NCBI GenBank assembly: GCA_035236585.1
Contig: CP141137.1
Location: forward strand, 50,242,057-50,306,056
Source: Warburgia ugandensis
Taxonomy: Eukaryota; Streptophyta; Magnoliopsida; Canellales; Canellaceae
Direction: 5' to 3'
DNA length: 64,000 bases
A model generated the notes under the pieces. It made no database searches. It was not told the DNA's origin and worked only from the letters and a program-made list of their open reading frames with translations. Position 1 is the first letter of the stretch; each line of letters opens with the position of its first letter. Below, piece by piece: positions 1 to 11,699 of this stretch. Made by a program: the position numbers and the translations under genes.

Positions 1-469
1 TCCATACTCAGTAGGCGATCTGATACTACTATTTTGAAAATACGGTATGCATGGTTCCAAGAGCTTTTTATGTAAAACATCAATGATTCCTTTTACGTAA
101 ACATGCATATTAATGCATCAAAGTAAGTTTATACAAATTGAAAACATAAGTTTATTGATGCAAGTTCAACCATGGATATCCTTTATCGAAATCTAATGTT
201 CAATGATATGGATTCGACTGCAAATCATAAAGTAGAAATCCATAGATCTAAGTAATAAAATCTAGGCATATACAGAAAATCTATGAGTCAAATATAATAA
301 TCATTATGAAAATCTTAAAATAGTCATTACGCAAACAAATGCTAGTATCATGCACATGAGTCTCTCGGCGTACATGTCACGCAAATTGGTCATGAGTACT
401 CGTATACGACCATCTCAATGCTATATGCATATCAATCACACTGAAATCATAGGGCCACTATGCTCCTCC

Positions 470-715
470 GCAGGCTGCCTCTTTCGGGGATCTACCCACT
501 TGGGACTCGAGGTTTTTGTTCCCATCGTAGGTTGCTTCTTTTGGCGATCTGCCCCTTGGAACTTAAGGTTTTATTCCTACCGCAGGCTGCCTCCTTCAGC
601 TATCTGCCCACTTAGAACTCAGGGTTTTATTCCCTATGCAAGTTGCCTCATTCGACGATCTACCCACTATCCCTACGCAGGTTGCGTCCCTCGGCGATCT
701 ACCTACTTAGCATAG
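470..715. repeat. Degenerate tandem array inside the LTR
   Basis: About five imperfect units of roughly 55-57 bp, one shorter (about 39 bp). Each carries a variant of GCAGGTTGCCTC followed by GGCGATCTGCCCACTT. The array lies in an LTR, as a longer array does at 19328-19890 in another gypsy element. The open frames that cross it are by-products of the repetition. Confidence 0.7.
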
Positions 716-2287
716 TGCCCATCAGGCTCAATAGCCCAAAAGCATCTATAGATAAAGCCAAAGCTCAATCATTGCAAATCATGCAATTTATGCACTCATT
801 CATAGTAAATCATGCAATTTATGCAATCATTTTCAATGTCCTCTTTGGGTACCTCACACTGCCTAGCCCTCACAACTACCTAACCAGTGTCTTTTGGGCA
901 CTCCAGTGTCTTTTGGCAACCCTCGAAGATAGGCAATGCAGTCGTTTTAATTCATGCAATTTATGCCATGTATTTTAAAGTATGAGAGCAATGCATTCAT
1001 AAAATCATCTCAATGCAAATGACCGCATTCAAGACCATATATTATGAAAACAACTCAATAATAGGAAGTCAATAAATCAAGTATATTTGGAAATGCAAAT
1101 AAATAGCAAACGACCTACAAATCAAGTATATTTGGAAAAGCATAGCAGCATCAGACTACCTACGAATTAAGTAGATTTGGAAAAATATAGTAGCATCAGA
1201 CAACCTACCTCGAAGTTTCCTGGAGTCCCATCCTTCATTACTCAACCCGACCCTGGGTCTCATTTATAAAATCCTAGATATGAATGGATAACAAGGAGTC
1301 CTTATCAATTTCGATCTATTTAGAAATTACTAGTTAGATCGCTAAATCTGCCTTTTAGGGTCCATAGGTCCTTACTTAATACAGTGTCAGGCTAGATCCT
1401 ATGATATGGATCTACTATTCAATGGTTAGACTCTACAATTTTGTCCTCTGATTCTAATTTTATAGTCTCATTAGGTCCACGTCGTTCATATAGACGCGAT
1501 GTTCTTTCGGATCATCAATCGAAGTCCTATAGCTTCTGAAATTGCATTTTTAGCATTGCATGATCACGAACGAAACAAATTTGTCTATGCGGTCCTACGC
1601 GTCATGGTTCCCAAGATACCCGCGTGTCCCGGTTGAACCGCGATAGCCTCATGTGCGCGTGCGCACGCCTGAGCTATGCACTGCAATGCATGTTCTAGAG
1701 AGCGTCGCGCGAGCGCGTCCTCAGTGCTAGGCGCGTGTGTCTCGGCTCCCGAAACGCCCCGTGCGTCCTGGTCGAGCTAGGACCCCTGCCCCACGTCGCG
1801 CGCACCCAGGGACGTCCGCACCCCTGGGATGTCATGCACAAGGGCCTTGGACGGGTTTCCACCCGCCTAGGGGAAAACGGGAAAGAGAAGAGAGGGAAAC
1901 AGAGGAGCCTTACCTGGATAGTCCGAGTCATGCCCTTCCTCTGTTGGAGCGGCTCCTTTGACGCTTGCCGAAAAACCCAATGACTAGAAAATCTAGTGAA
2001 ATCGTAAAGGCCAGGGGAGGAAAAGGAAGAGGAGAAGAGAAAAAGATGGCTGGCCCGATGGGAGAACCTAGGCCGTGCCGAATTTTTGCAGGGAATTGGA
2101 GGAGGGGTTTTTCCCAGTTTTGCTGGAACCCTACTACCAGATTTTTGGATGAAGGTAGCCGGAGAAAAGATAATCAGGGAAGAGGGGGATGTGGGTTTTT
2201 ATGGCCATACTATGGCGGTGCTGCCAATGGCGGTGGTGGAAACCTCTGGAAACTGGGGGTTTCAGGATAAATTGAGAGGAAGAAGAT

Positions 2288-2316
2288 AGGGGGTGCCGTT
2301 ATCAAAACGGCCCCCT
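2288..2316 (-). repeat. GC-rich LTR hairpin (copy 1)
   Basis: Short inverted repeat. On the minus strand the stem reads GGGGGCCGTT, then a TGATA-containing centre, then AACGGC and CCCCC. The same design, with paired base differences, occurs at 11918-11950, 15797-15830 and 17613-17647 in other LTRs. Confidence 0.6.
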
Positions 2317-2595
2317 GTGTTTTCATTCTTTTTCATTTTTAAGTGCAATTTACATAATTGCCCCTAATCTTTAAACGGCATTAACTTCTTCATACGAACT
2401 CCGTTTTCGGCGTTCTTTGAGACGTTAGATTCTATTTTTCGAGTAGAATCTAATGGTACCAAATTTTCTTACAAATTCCTTCGTTTAATGTTTTAAATAA
2501 AGTAAAACATTTAACATGGTTCATTTCCTATAGAAGTTCCAATTCATTTTTGTTAAATGGATGCAAAAATAGCATAAATTACTCAGGGCATTACA

Positions 2596-3027
2596 AGTTG
2601 TAGCAGCAAACTACCAGCCAGGCTATGGTACTTTAGGATAAGACTTCAAATTCAATTGGATAGTTGGATTTGGGCTTACTTACATACAAAAAGAAAAGAC
2701 AAAACAATTGCCTTAGAGTCTTAAACTAAATTGTTTTCCCGCCACTACAATGGAGGCCGGCCCCACACATCAGATCTAACATAACAAGTAACATCAAGGT
2801 TCAAGGACAAGGACTCAAAATATTTGAAAAATGATTGAAGTGTAAGTTTCATTAACTCCAATTGCCACTTGCCAGTTTGGAAATGGAGGAAAGAAGGCTA
2901 TTTGTCCTTGTTAAGCAGGCCGGTGCCAAGGCTAGGCCATTTGTCGGCACAGGCAGACTAGTTACTGGAAGTATGGCACATCACAATCACACTCACAGTC
3001 ACAGATTGGTAAAGTACTAATAAACCA
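2596..3027. other. No gene recognised
   Basis: Between the LTR end and the hAT element I see no coding exon, RNA gene or clear repeat. Confidence 0.5.
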
Positions 3028-3047
3028 TTTCCTATTACCATATGTGT

Positions 3048-3160
3048 AAAATAGGACAGTTCATGCATGACCGTCCTATATTTATAAAATATAGGACGGT
3101 TATGCACTAACAATATAGGACGGTTAATACATAACCATCCTATTTGGTTTTCTTTTCTAT
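3048..3160. repeat. Left subterminal ATAGGACGGTT repeats of the hAT element
   Basis: Several copies of ATAGGACGGTT and its reverse complement AACCGTCCTAT, in alternating orientation. They match the units of the tandem array at the other end of the element. Confidence 0.7.
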
Positions 3161-3438
3161 TAACCGTCTTTAATCGTCCTGTAATACTAATATCGACTAT
3201 TATGATGTTATCAATGGTCTTTTATTTTTTGCTATAGTATAAGACTCTTGTTATCGAGCCATCTTATATAGATTATAGATAGCATCAATCAAATGCAGAA
3301 TCACCTGAATCAGTTAAAGGCTCCCCAAACCCAACCCAACCCAACCCAAGTTGCTTTTATAATTTACAATTTTGCATATGTTTCATTTCAGATTTTCCTT
3401 TCCAGATATCTTCTTCAAGTTCAACCCTTCTAACACAA

Positions 3439-5934
3439 TGAGCAGCAACACCCCTACTACTACAGGTACAGCACGACAGGTATGTGTTTGTTTTTTGTTA
3501 TTTCTTTATGAAATTATGATTCTGAGTCTTGACTCTTTTCATTCCTCACTCTCGCTCGCTCCCTTCCCTTATTAGTAATTGTTAGTGTAGTGTTTAGTTT
3601 ACTGTCAGTGTGAAGTGTGAACTAATTTTTTTTTTGTCATTTGCATTTTGCAATATAGCCACAAGTTGAAGTTGGGAGCATTGATGTTTCTGATAACTTG
3701 AATATGCTACACCACAACAACGATGATGATGAGCTTGCTGATTTGGAAAACGTGGAGTTAATTTCAAAATCCAATAGAGGTAAAAAGCATAGGAAACTAA
3801 TGTCTCCAGTTTGGAATTTTTTTTAACACCTTCCTCTATCAAAAGATGGAAGGCAAAGGTGTAAATGCAAGAAGTGCTCTGCAATATATATTTGCGATAG
3901 CAAATTTGGTACTGGTAACTTAAAACGTCATATAAAGACTTGTCAACGGAGCTCTTCTCGTGATATAAGCCAGTTGTTTTTATCTCAAAGTCATGGGAGT
4001 ATGTCACTAAGTGCAGCTTCAGATAATAAGTTTAATCTTGAAGTTTATCGTAAGTTAGTAGCAGTTGCAGTTGTTATACATGATTTGCCTTTTCAATTTG
4101 TTGAGTATGATGGAATTAGAACTCTACTGAAATATTTGCGTGCAGATTTGCACTTGATTAGTAGAAATACAATAAAAGCATATGTTCTAAGAATGTATAA
4201 AAGAGAAAAAGGAAAGATAAAAGAGATGTTAGAGTTGGCACTTGGCAGGATAAGTTTGACATCGGATTTGTGGACTTCTTGTATTACTGATGGTTATATA
4301 AGTCTCACAGCACATTTTCTAGATAGTCAGTGGGTCTTACAAAAGAGGATATTAAATTTCTGTTTCCTACCACCTCTACATAATGGAATATCATTAGCAG
4401 AAAAGATATACTCATTATTGTTAGAATGGGGGATTGAGAAAAAGATTTTTTCAATCACTTTAGACAATGCTTATGCTAATGATTCTTCTGTTGAGTTGTT
4501 AAGGCATCAATTAAACATCAGGAACACTCTTGTTTGCAGTGGAGAATTTCTTCATCTACGTTGTTGTTGTCATGTTTTGAATTTGATTGTGCAAGATGGT
4601 TTGAAAGAAATTGATGGTGCTATTCAAAAAATTAGAGAGAGTATCAAGTATGTCAAAGCATCACAAAGTAGAAAACAAAAATTTTTAGAGTGTGTGAATC
4701 ACATGTCAATTGAGACAAAAAAGGGCTTAAGACAAGATTGTCCTACAAGATGGAATTCAACCTATTTGATGCTTGAAAGTGCTCTTTGTTACCAACGTAC
4801 ATTTTGTCACTTAGAACTAAGTGACTCAAATTATAAGCACTGTCCTTCTTTCAATGAATGGGAAAAGGCTACAAAATTTTTGAAGTTTTTGGCAGTTTTT
4901 TATTGTGCCACCTGCATGTTCTCTGGATCAAAGTATCCCACTGCAAATCTCTACTTTCGTACAGCATTTGTAATTTGTTTGAGTTTAACACAATACATGA
5001 GAAGTAATGATGACTATATGAAGCATATGTCCACCCAAATGTTTGTCAAGTTTTCAAAGTACTGGTCTGAATTCAGCACCATTTTGGCAATTGCATGTGT
5101 GTTGGATCCTCGATATAAGCTCTCCTTTGTGGAATTCTCGTACAAGAAATTGTTTGGCAGTGGCTGCTTGGAGTTTGCTCAAGTTGGGGAATAGTTATTC
5201 TCTCTCATCAATGAATATATGGTTAAGATTTATCCTATTCCTTCCTCCTTATCTTCGCTAGTAGCTAGAGGTGCAGATGATAGACAAAGCATGTCATATA
5301 ATTAAGAGGTTTTAGATGTCATGAAGGTAATTTTATTTATAATTGTATCTTTCATTATATGTCGCTTACTACTTAGGCTATGCAAAAATCACAATTGGAG
5401 ATTTATTTGGATGAACCAAGATTGCAAGAGTCAAAGCTAGACATTCTTGCATTCTGGAAAGGCAATCAATACACGTTGTTTGACTAATAATCTCACGTAA
5501 ACACTATTTTCTGTAATCTTATTTACATTTATATTTGATTCAAATGTTAATTTTAGGTATCCTGAACTTGCTGCCATAGCTTGTGATATCTTGAGCATTC
5601 CTATATCCACAGTTGCATCAGAGTCTGCTTTTAGTGTTGGTGGTCGAGCTCTTGACCAATATAGATCTACTTTAAAGCCAGATACTGCCAAGCATTGATT
5701 TGTGTAAGAGATTGGCTATATGGATTGAAAGGTAATGGTTTATAATTCTATATTTACATTATATTTTATATGAGCTTAGTAATGACTAATGCGTGTTTAT
5801 TCTATATGATTGTAGACTCTACCATTACAGTTGTCATGGATGAGCTTGCCGAGGACATTATAAGCAATAGCATAAGTAGCAGTGCAGGATCACTTCAATC
5901 AACTGAAGACTCTGGATCAATTCATTTTGATTAA
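3439..5934 (+). pseudogene. hAT transposase (zf-BED plus hAT C-terminal dimerisation), broken
   Basis: Exon 1 (3439-3480) begins ATGAGCAGCAAC and ends at a GT donor. The second exon starts after the acceptor at about 3658. A BED-type zinc finger is visible as CKCKKC then LKRHIKTC (about 3862-3945). The RNase H-like core follows in a long open stretch (3974-5194) with SLTSDLWTS, CRCCHVLNLIV-like (CCCHVLNLIVQ), CPTRWNSTYLML and LDPRYKL motifs. The dimerisation region lies at 5385-5720, with LDILAFWKGN and, after an intron, [16 protein letters not shown] last exon (from about 5818) ends at TAA 5934. Breaks include an in-frame TAA upstream of the BED cysteines (after VWNFF, near 3822), frame loss after 5194, and a frame slip just after the DTAK motif near 5690. 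The element is probably not active. Confidence 0.85.
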
Positions 5935-6484
5935 TTTGTATAATTTTCATAACTTATTTTAATTTGTTGTGTTTGATACATTGATGGAAGTAAATTTTCC
6001 TCATGTGCTACTTAATCCCTATTTATTTACTACTATTGTGGTTATTTGATTCATTTCAGTCTCTTTTATATATCACGTGATGTGAGTCAGTGGGTGGTGT
6101 AATGTATGTAAAGAACTGTGTTGCTTCTAAATAAAATAATAAAATATTACAGGAACTTTATTGATAATTTGGTATAGTTCAATTTTCACCAATACTAGTT
6201 AGTAATGCTTTTCTGTGTTTTCTATGTACTTGTCGTGTGGATCAGTGGATAGACCAATGACCAATGACAATGAGAATGAAAGGAGTTGGAGAAAAGAATT
6301 CCATCCTAACAATTTATGTGGGGGTTGAGTTGAAAGTTTAGTTGTTCGTTCATAACCGAAAGACCCATGCCATTGAATTTTGATTTTCTGCTCCAGAACC
6401 TCATTGTCATTGCTTCAGGTGATCAAAGATTCAGTTAAGTCAGAATCAGAAGATCAGTCACAAAATTCCAATAAAACACGTAAC
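5935..6484. other. 3' untranslated part of the hAT element
   Basis: AT-rich sequence between the transposase stop and the hairpin array. No further coding is recognised. Confidence 0.5.
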
Positions 6485-6727
6485 ATATTGGATGGTTATT
6501 TTACGACTGTCCTATAAAACGTAACATATAGGACGGTAATTTCACAACCGTCCTATAAAACGTAACATATAGGACGGTTATTTCACAACCGTCCTATAAA
6601 ACGTAACATATAGGACGGTTATTTTAAAACCGTCCTATAAAACGTAACATATAGGACGGTTATTTCACAACCGTCCTATAAAATCCATAACATAGAGGAC
6701 GGTTGTGACATAACCGTCCTATATTTT
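6485..6727. repeat. Tandem array of 41-bp hairpin units
   Basis: About six head-to-tail units. Each consists of ATAGGACGGTT, a short AT-rich loop, AACCGTCCTAT and a spacer AAAACGTAAC. Every unit is a near-perfect hairpin with an 11-bp stem. Outer units are more diverged than central ones, which fits expansion by slippage or unequal exchange. It lies just inside the right end of the hAT element. Confidence 0.9.
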
Positions 6728-6785
6728 GTGGTTGGTTTGGCGGCGGCTCCATTCACTTGGGAGTAGTTTTTTACTATGTCGTAAT

Positions 6786-7014
6786 AGGAAAATCATGTCG
6801 TGTCATTTTGTGTCGTGTATCCAACACAACTCAGTCAATTAATCGTGTTACACAAGTCGTGTCATGTCATTTTTTTAAGAACTGAGTCGTGTACGAGTCA
6901 TAGGTTTTTGACACAACTATTAATCGTGTCGTGTTCATGTCGACCCATAATTCTAATTGTGTCATGTTCGTGTCGCCACAAACACGACTCACCAACCCGA
7001 ATTACCACCCCTAG
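6786..7014 (-). mobile_element. End of a CGTGT-rich non-autonomous hAT-like repeat
   Basis: The stretch is dense in GTGTCGTGT/ACACGAC motifs and stops at ACCCGAATTACCACCCCTAG. Read on the minus strand this is a CTAGGGGTGG-type terminus, common to non-autonomous hAT-like repeats of dicots. Only one terminus is found. A related, older copy is at 34530-34860. It directly abuts the displaced MATE promoter copy. Confidence 0.45.
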
Positions 7015-7648
7015 GAAGAACGGAGAAGATACAGGATTGAAGGCCGTTTTGTCTCGAGAAGAGAGAGGAGATGAGAGGGAGTGAACTTGTCTATAGGCCA
7101 GGACCGTCTTCTACCTTTCCCGAAAGAGAGAGCGAAACAAGCTGTGGGTTCCTATTTATAATCACTAGGAATTGACTGAAGACCAAGAAAGCCAAATGGT
7201 CCATATTTTATTAGTAATTGAATAGTTCATCTTTATCATCTTACTATGGATGGCAATGTCTCAAAAATTATATTTTAAATATCTCTATTATTATTTTTTT
7301 TAAATATCTTAATATTATTAATCTTTTTATTGTTGATTTGATTTCAGAACTTACAAAAGAGAAAATAGTATAATCATCAATTTTTGGGTCAGGCCTCTTT
7401 GTTGCAAACAACTAAGATAATTGGTTGAAATTATTATGAAATTAGGCCCTTAGATAAAAGTATGATAAAACATAAAAAGAAAAAAAGAAGTGTATAATTA
7501 GTACAAAGGGGTGTGGGAATATGGGCTTTGTTCTTATAAAAATGGTACGAAGGGATGTCGTTGTTTCAACAAATGGCTTTCCTTGTTGTTGCAACAACAT
7601 GTAAGTGCCTGTGAGGGGGCTTTGTTCTTATTTTGAATGATCCAAATC
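7015..7648 (-). promoter_or_regulatory. Displaced copy of the MATE gene A promoter and 5' leader
   Basis: Sequence from AACGGAGAAGATACAGG to AATCACTTATC matches 28372-28999 in order and orientation, at roughly 90 percent or better by eye, with small indels. In the 28-kb copy this is the leader and promoter of MATE gene A (minus strand). Here the gene body is absent. The match begins exactly where the (CA)n/(CT)n microsatellite ends in the other copy. The TATA-like CTATTTATA (7152-7160) is kept, so it could act as an orphan promoter reading towards lower coordinates, into the hAT-like repeat. Activity is not known. Confidence 0.85.
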
Positions 7649-7699
7649 ACTTATCGGTAGCCCATGATATATATATAGCATATAATATTGGAAAATTTG

Positions 7700-8870
7700 A
7701 TGGACTGAGTTTAATAGTATAGATTTTGTAATAATGCCCTAGAGTTATCAAGACTTTATGGATTTTAGTCAGCATCAAGAAGATGTTGTTTATACTCTAG
7801 TTTGTACAATCATAAAACACTTCACAGGAAGTATATAGACTCAATTTGAAAACTCTAGGGCATTGTTACAAAATTTGAGATGTCCTTCTTTAACCCATTT
7901 TAAGTGGTATAAAGATGTTTTTCTTGCTCGCGTCCCCTTCCCATGCATGATGCAAGGCAATCATATTGGAAATAGAAGTTTACGGAAGGACTTCCCTACC
8001 TGTTCGCCAATAGGGTAAAAATTGTCTTAAACCTCAATACAATGGGAAAATTCCCTATGAACAATTAACCTATGGAAAATTAGTTCATTCTTGTGTCAAT
8101 GAAGGCATATCTCTTTGTAATAAAATCAAGCTTAGGAATCAGTTGAAGCGTGAAAGAATAACAAAGAAAAAACAACTTGGAGAATTTTGCCAACAATTTG
8201 CTATTAATGTTCCTAAAGTAAAGAATCCTAATAAAGGGAAAAATCAACCTATCATACATAAGAAAAAATGTTTTTCTCGCAAACATATTCAAAAATTTAA
8301 ACCTGTAAACAGAGGTAATCAAACATTTTATAAAAATGATAAGTCTAAAGTCCAATGCTACAAATGTGGTAAAATGGGACATTACTCTAATAAATGTTGG
8401 ACTAAGAAAAAGATTTAAGAACTTCAAATAGATGAAGAATTGAAACAAAATATTTGTCAAATAATGCTTAATTATTCTCAATCAGAATCATCTAACAATA
8501 TAGATTTTGAGTCAACTTCGTCAGAATCAGACATTGACCAATGTTGTAATCAGTGTAATACCTCAGAAAAAGATTCTGCATATTGGAAATCTATTGTTGA
8601 AATGAATAATCTTTCTATAAATGTTTTATCTCAATCTTAGCAAAATCTTCTCGAAGCTATTAACAAGATAGAAGATCCAAAACTCCATAAACTTTTTCTT
8701 GAAAACATAATATCGTCTTTTCATAAAGAAAAATCAATAGATACTGATAATGTTTATAAGATGTCAGAAGTTACCAAGAGGTTAGGTAATAAGCTAACTC
8801 TTTGTGCAAATATTTCAGTTCATGATCTAAGGCATGAAATTAATACCCTTAAGACAGAAATTGTTGGTTA
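7700..8870 (+). mobile_element. Endogenous pararetrovirus (Caulimoviridae) fragment, coat/zinc-knuckle region
   Basis: Matches the coat-protein and zinc-knuckle part of the larger pararetrovirus copy at 31260-32360. A CCHC knuckle, CYKCGKMGHYSNKC, is plain at about 8358-8400, followed by an acidic serine-rich stretch. It is a broken fossil fragment with several breaks. It follows the displaced MATE promoter copy just as the larger viral copy follows the resident MATE promoter, so the two probably moved together. Confidence 0.8.
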
Positions 8871-8876
8871 TTACCA

Positions 8877-9385
8877 GAGCGAGGGATATTACCCAAAGAT
8901 ATTAATTTGGGCTTAGAATTTTCACCCATAAGTAATGGCCAAAGGTTATGCTTTCCTTTTCGGTCTTGGATATTACCACAACCTCTTCCTCTACCCCTTC
9001 CATGGGTATTACCTGGGATTATCCAACCACTTAGATCACTCAATATCCCTGCAAAAATTCACGAGTTAGAAAATCTAGGAGGGAGTTCTATTCTCCCTTA
9101 ATGTATTCAATGTCAAAATAAAAAGCGGATAACTGAGCTTCCCATCTAACAAATATTTGGCGTGAAATAATAATTTTCATATCTTTTTCTATTATTTGCT
9201 TGGCTGCACTACAGTCAATGCGAAATAAAAATTCCTAATTGAGTAAACCATCCTAGAATTTGGATATACATTTAACAATTGACAACATTTCTTTTTTAAT
9301 TATAGAATATTTTTTTTGAGTGTCATTCCACTTACCAGAATTAAATCGAACTAATTCTTCCTTATTAGACGAGGGATGCAAGCTC
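8877..9385 (-). mobile_element. Endogenous pararetrovirus fragment, RNase H/C-terminal region, inverted
   Basis: Minus-strand match to the RNase H side of the pararetrovirus polymerase, also present at 14451-14830. It joins the plus-strand fragment ending at about 8870, making a tail-to-tail viral junction. Broken fossil. Confidence 0.75.
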
Positions 9386-11699
9386 ATAGAGCACCATGTT
9401 ACTAGACGCAGACCAAGCCTAAGAGAGATACAGAGAAGAAGAGATGCGATAGGTGCAAGGGTTGGCACCTTAGGCGAGGTTGCAATGGATTCGATAGGTC
9501 ACAGCATCAGAGGCAGCCCCATCCATAGAGACAACACCAGCCACCTTTCCAAAGACAGCCATACAGGTTTTTCAACTATGAAGAAGTGGGTCATTTCATT
9601 AAAGACTGTCCTAAGGGGCAAAGAGAGAGGTAGACCAAGATGGGTGCAAAGACAGGCGCGGCATCACACCAGGTCGTTAAAGGTACTCTTCTAGTCTCAG
9701 ATCAATATGTCAGGGCCTTCTTTGACACAGGGTCTACTCATTCTTTTATATCATGTATTTTTGCATTTTGCCTTGATGTATGAGAGCATAAATTAGCATT
9801 TAGGTTAAATATTATGACACCTGTGAGAGAGACTTACTACTGCCCTAGTATTGACATTACCATCAAGCGTAAGCAGTTACGTGGTTTATTACGATGCCTC
9901 GAGCAAGTGATTAGGAGCAGTGTTGATGTAGCATGGGAAGCTAATTGCCTATGTGCCCATACAGTTGAAAACACATGAGGTAAATTACCCAACACATGAT
10001 CTGGAGTTAGTAGCAGTGGTATTCACCCTGAAGTCCTGGAGACATTATCTATATGACAAGAAGTTTGAGGTATTCACTGATCATAAAAGCCTTAAGTACT
10101 TCTTTACTCAGAGTGATTTGAACATAAGGTAGTGTAGATGGATGGAGTATCTCAAGGACTTCGACTTCACCATACAGTACCATCCTAGGAAGGCTAACGT
10201 CGTCACAAATGCCCTGAGTAGGAAATCTGGAGTAATGATTGTCAATTTATCAACTCGATCTAAGTTCTTTGACAGGATTTTAGAGGCGCAAACCAAAGAT
10301 AAAGAGACACAGGACATGGCAGATTTTATGAGAGGAACGAATGGAGGAGTTAGATTCAAGGGTGGGTTGGTAGTACTGGCAGATGATGATTTGAAGCGTG
10401 AGTTACTTCAGGAGGCACACCGGTCCCAGTATACAATCCATCCTGGAAGTACGAAGATGTATCAAGACCTCAAGAAACATTTCTGGTGGAACAGGATGAA
10501 GAAGGATGTTGGAGAGTGCGTAACACGGTGTCTAACCTATCAACAGGTGAAGGTTGAGCATCAGCGTCCATCAGGACTACTTTAGACATTGGACCTTCCT
10601 GAGTAAAAGTGGGATCATATTACCATGTACTTTATTATGGCTCTTCCGAGGACTGTTACCGACCACGACATGATATGGGTCATTGTGAATAGGTTGACCA
10701 AGTCTGCTCATTTCCTTCCTATCAGACAGAATCAGACGGTGGACAGCCTAGCAAAATTGTATGTCAAGGAGATCGTGAGTCTACATGGAGTTCCCTTGAC
10801 GATTATATCGGATCAAGACACTCGATTTACCTCAAAGTACTAGAAGAGTGAGCAAGAGGCTCTAGGATTGAGGCTAAAATTTAGCATAGCATTCCACCCT
10901 CAGACAGACGGTCAAAGCGAGAGGACCATCTTGACAATTGAGGATATGCTACAAGCTTGTGTTATGGATTGGAAGGGTAGCTAGGAAGATCATTTACCAC
11001 TAAAAGAGTTTGCCTATAATAATAGTTATCATGTGAGTATTGGCATGGCTCCATACGAAGCACTTTATAGCAAACCTTGTCGGTCACCCTTATGTTGGAG
11101 CGACATAGTAGAGAGACACATAGTGAAGTCTGAGTTGGTGAAGGAGTGTGCAAAGAAAGTTTGACTTATTTGGAAAAGATTATTAACAGCTCACAGCTGA
11201 TAGAAGAGTTATACTAACAAGAGGTGGAAAGAAGGTGAGCATGTATTCTTAAAGGTTTCCTCTATGAAAGGAGTGATGAGGTTTGAGAATAAAGGAAAAC
11301 TGAGCCCAAGGTATATTGGACGTTTTGAGATATTACGCAGAGTTGGGACAATAGCGTATTAGCTAGCCTTACCACCACAGTTGGCAAATGTACATGATGT
11401 CTTCCATGTATCCATGTTGAAGAAATACGTACCAAATCCCTCACACGTGTTGGAGAAGATCCTAAGAGAGTTGCAGCCTGATATGACATTTGAGGAGAGA
11501 CCTATGCGCATACTGGATATGAAAGTCAAGGAGTTGAGGACTAAAACTATTACATTAGTCAAAGTCCTTTGGCAGCATCATTCACTACAGGAGGCCACAT
11601 GGGAAACAGAAGAGGAGATGCGAAGAATCCACCCAGAGTTATTTATATAGAGGTATGTATCAAAAATTTGAGGACAAAATTTTAATAAGGTGGGAAAGA

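Larger units (their letters stand above)
1..2595 (-). mobile_element. Long LTR of a Ty3/gypsy retrotransposon (fossil; window starts inside it)
   Basis: Read on the minus strand, an LTR-like terminus TGTAATGCCC begins at 2595 and runs left towards the window edge. No purine tract lies just outside the terminus, so this is more likely a 5' LTR of an element extending left, or a solo LTR, than a 3' LTR. It shares two things with the two other long gypsy LTRs in this window: a GC-rich hairpin with a TTTGATAA-type centre (2288-2316) and a degenerate tandem array (about 470-715). Its length of at least 2.6 kb fits Tekay/Del-type chromoviruses. No coding domains are visible, so the family is inferred from LTR structure only. 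Confidence 0.55.
3028..6790 (+). mobile_element. hAT (Ac-like) DNA transposon, degenerate autonomous copy
   Basis: The element encloses a BED-finger/hAT-dimerisation transposase (3439-5934). Candidate inverted ends are TTTCCTATTAC at 3029-3039 and the same motif reversed near 6780-6790, followed in both by an imperfect TA-rich stretch. Inside both ends are repeats of ATAGGACGGTT and its reverse complement: 3048-3160 on the left and a 41-bp tandem array at 6485-6727 on the right. Subterminal motif clusters of this kind are known as transposase-binding regions in Ac-like hATs; here that is inferred. I could not identify an 8-bp target duplication, so the exact ends are uncertain. Part of the subterminal sequence may belong to a second small element. 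Confidence 0.65.

Noticed and set aside
1695-2289. Several open frames on both strands
   Set aside because: GC-rich part of an LTR, mutually overlapping, no domain.
3328-3352. Telomere-like CCCAA repeats
   Set aside because: The unit is AACCC, not the plant telomere unit CCCTAAA, and the run is only a few copies inside the hAT leader.
6485-6727. CRISPR-like regular repeats
   Set aside because: Units are contiguous palindromes without unique spacers, in a plant transposon.
8080-8481. Minus-strand open frame of 133 codons
   Set aside because: Antisense shadow of the viral zinc-knuckle region.
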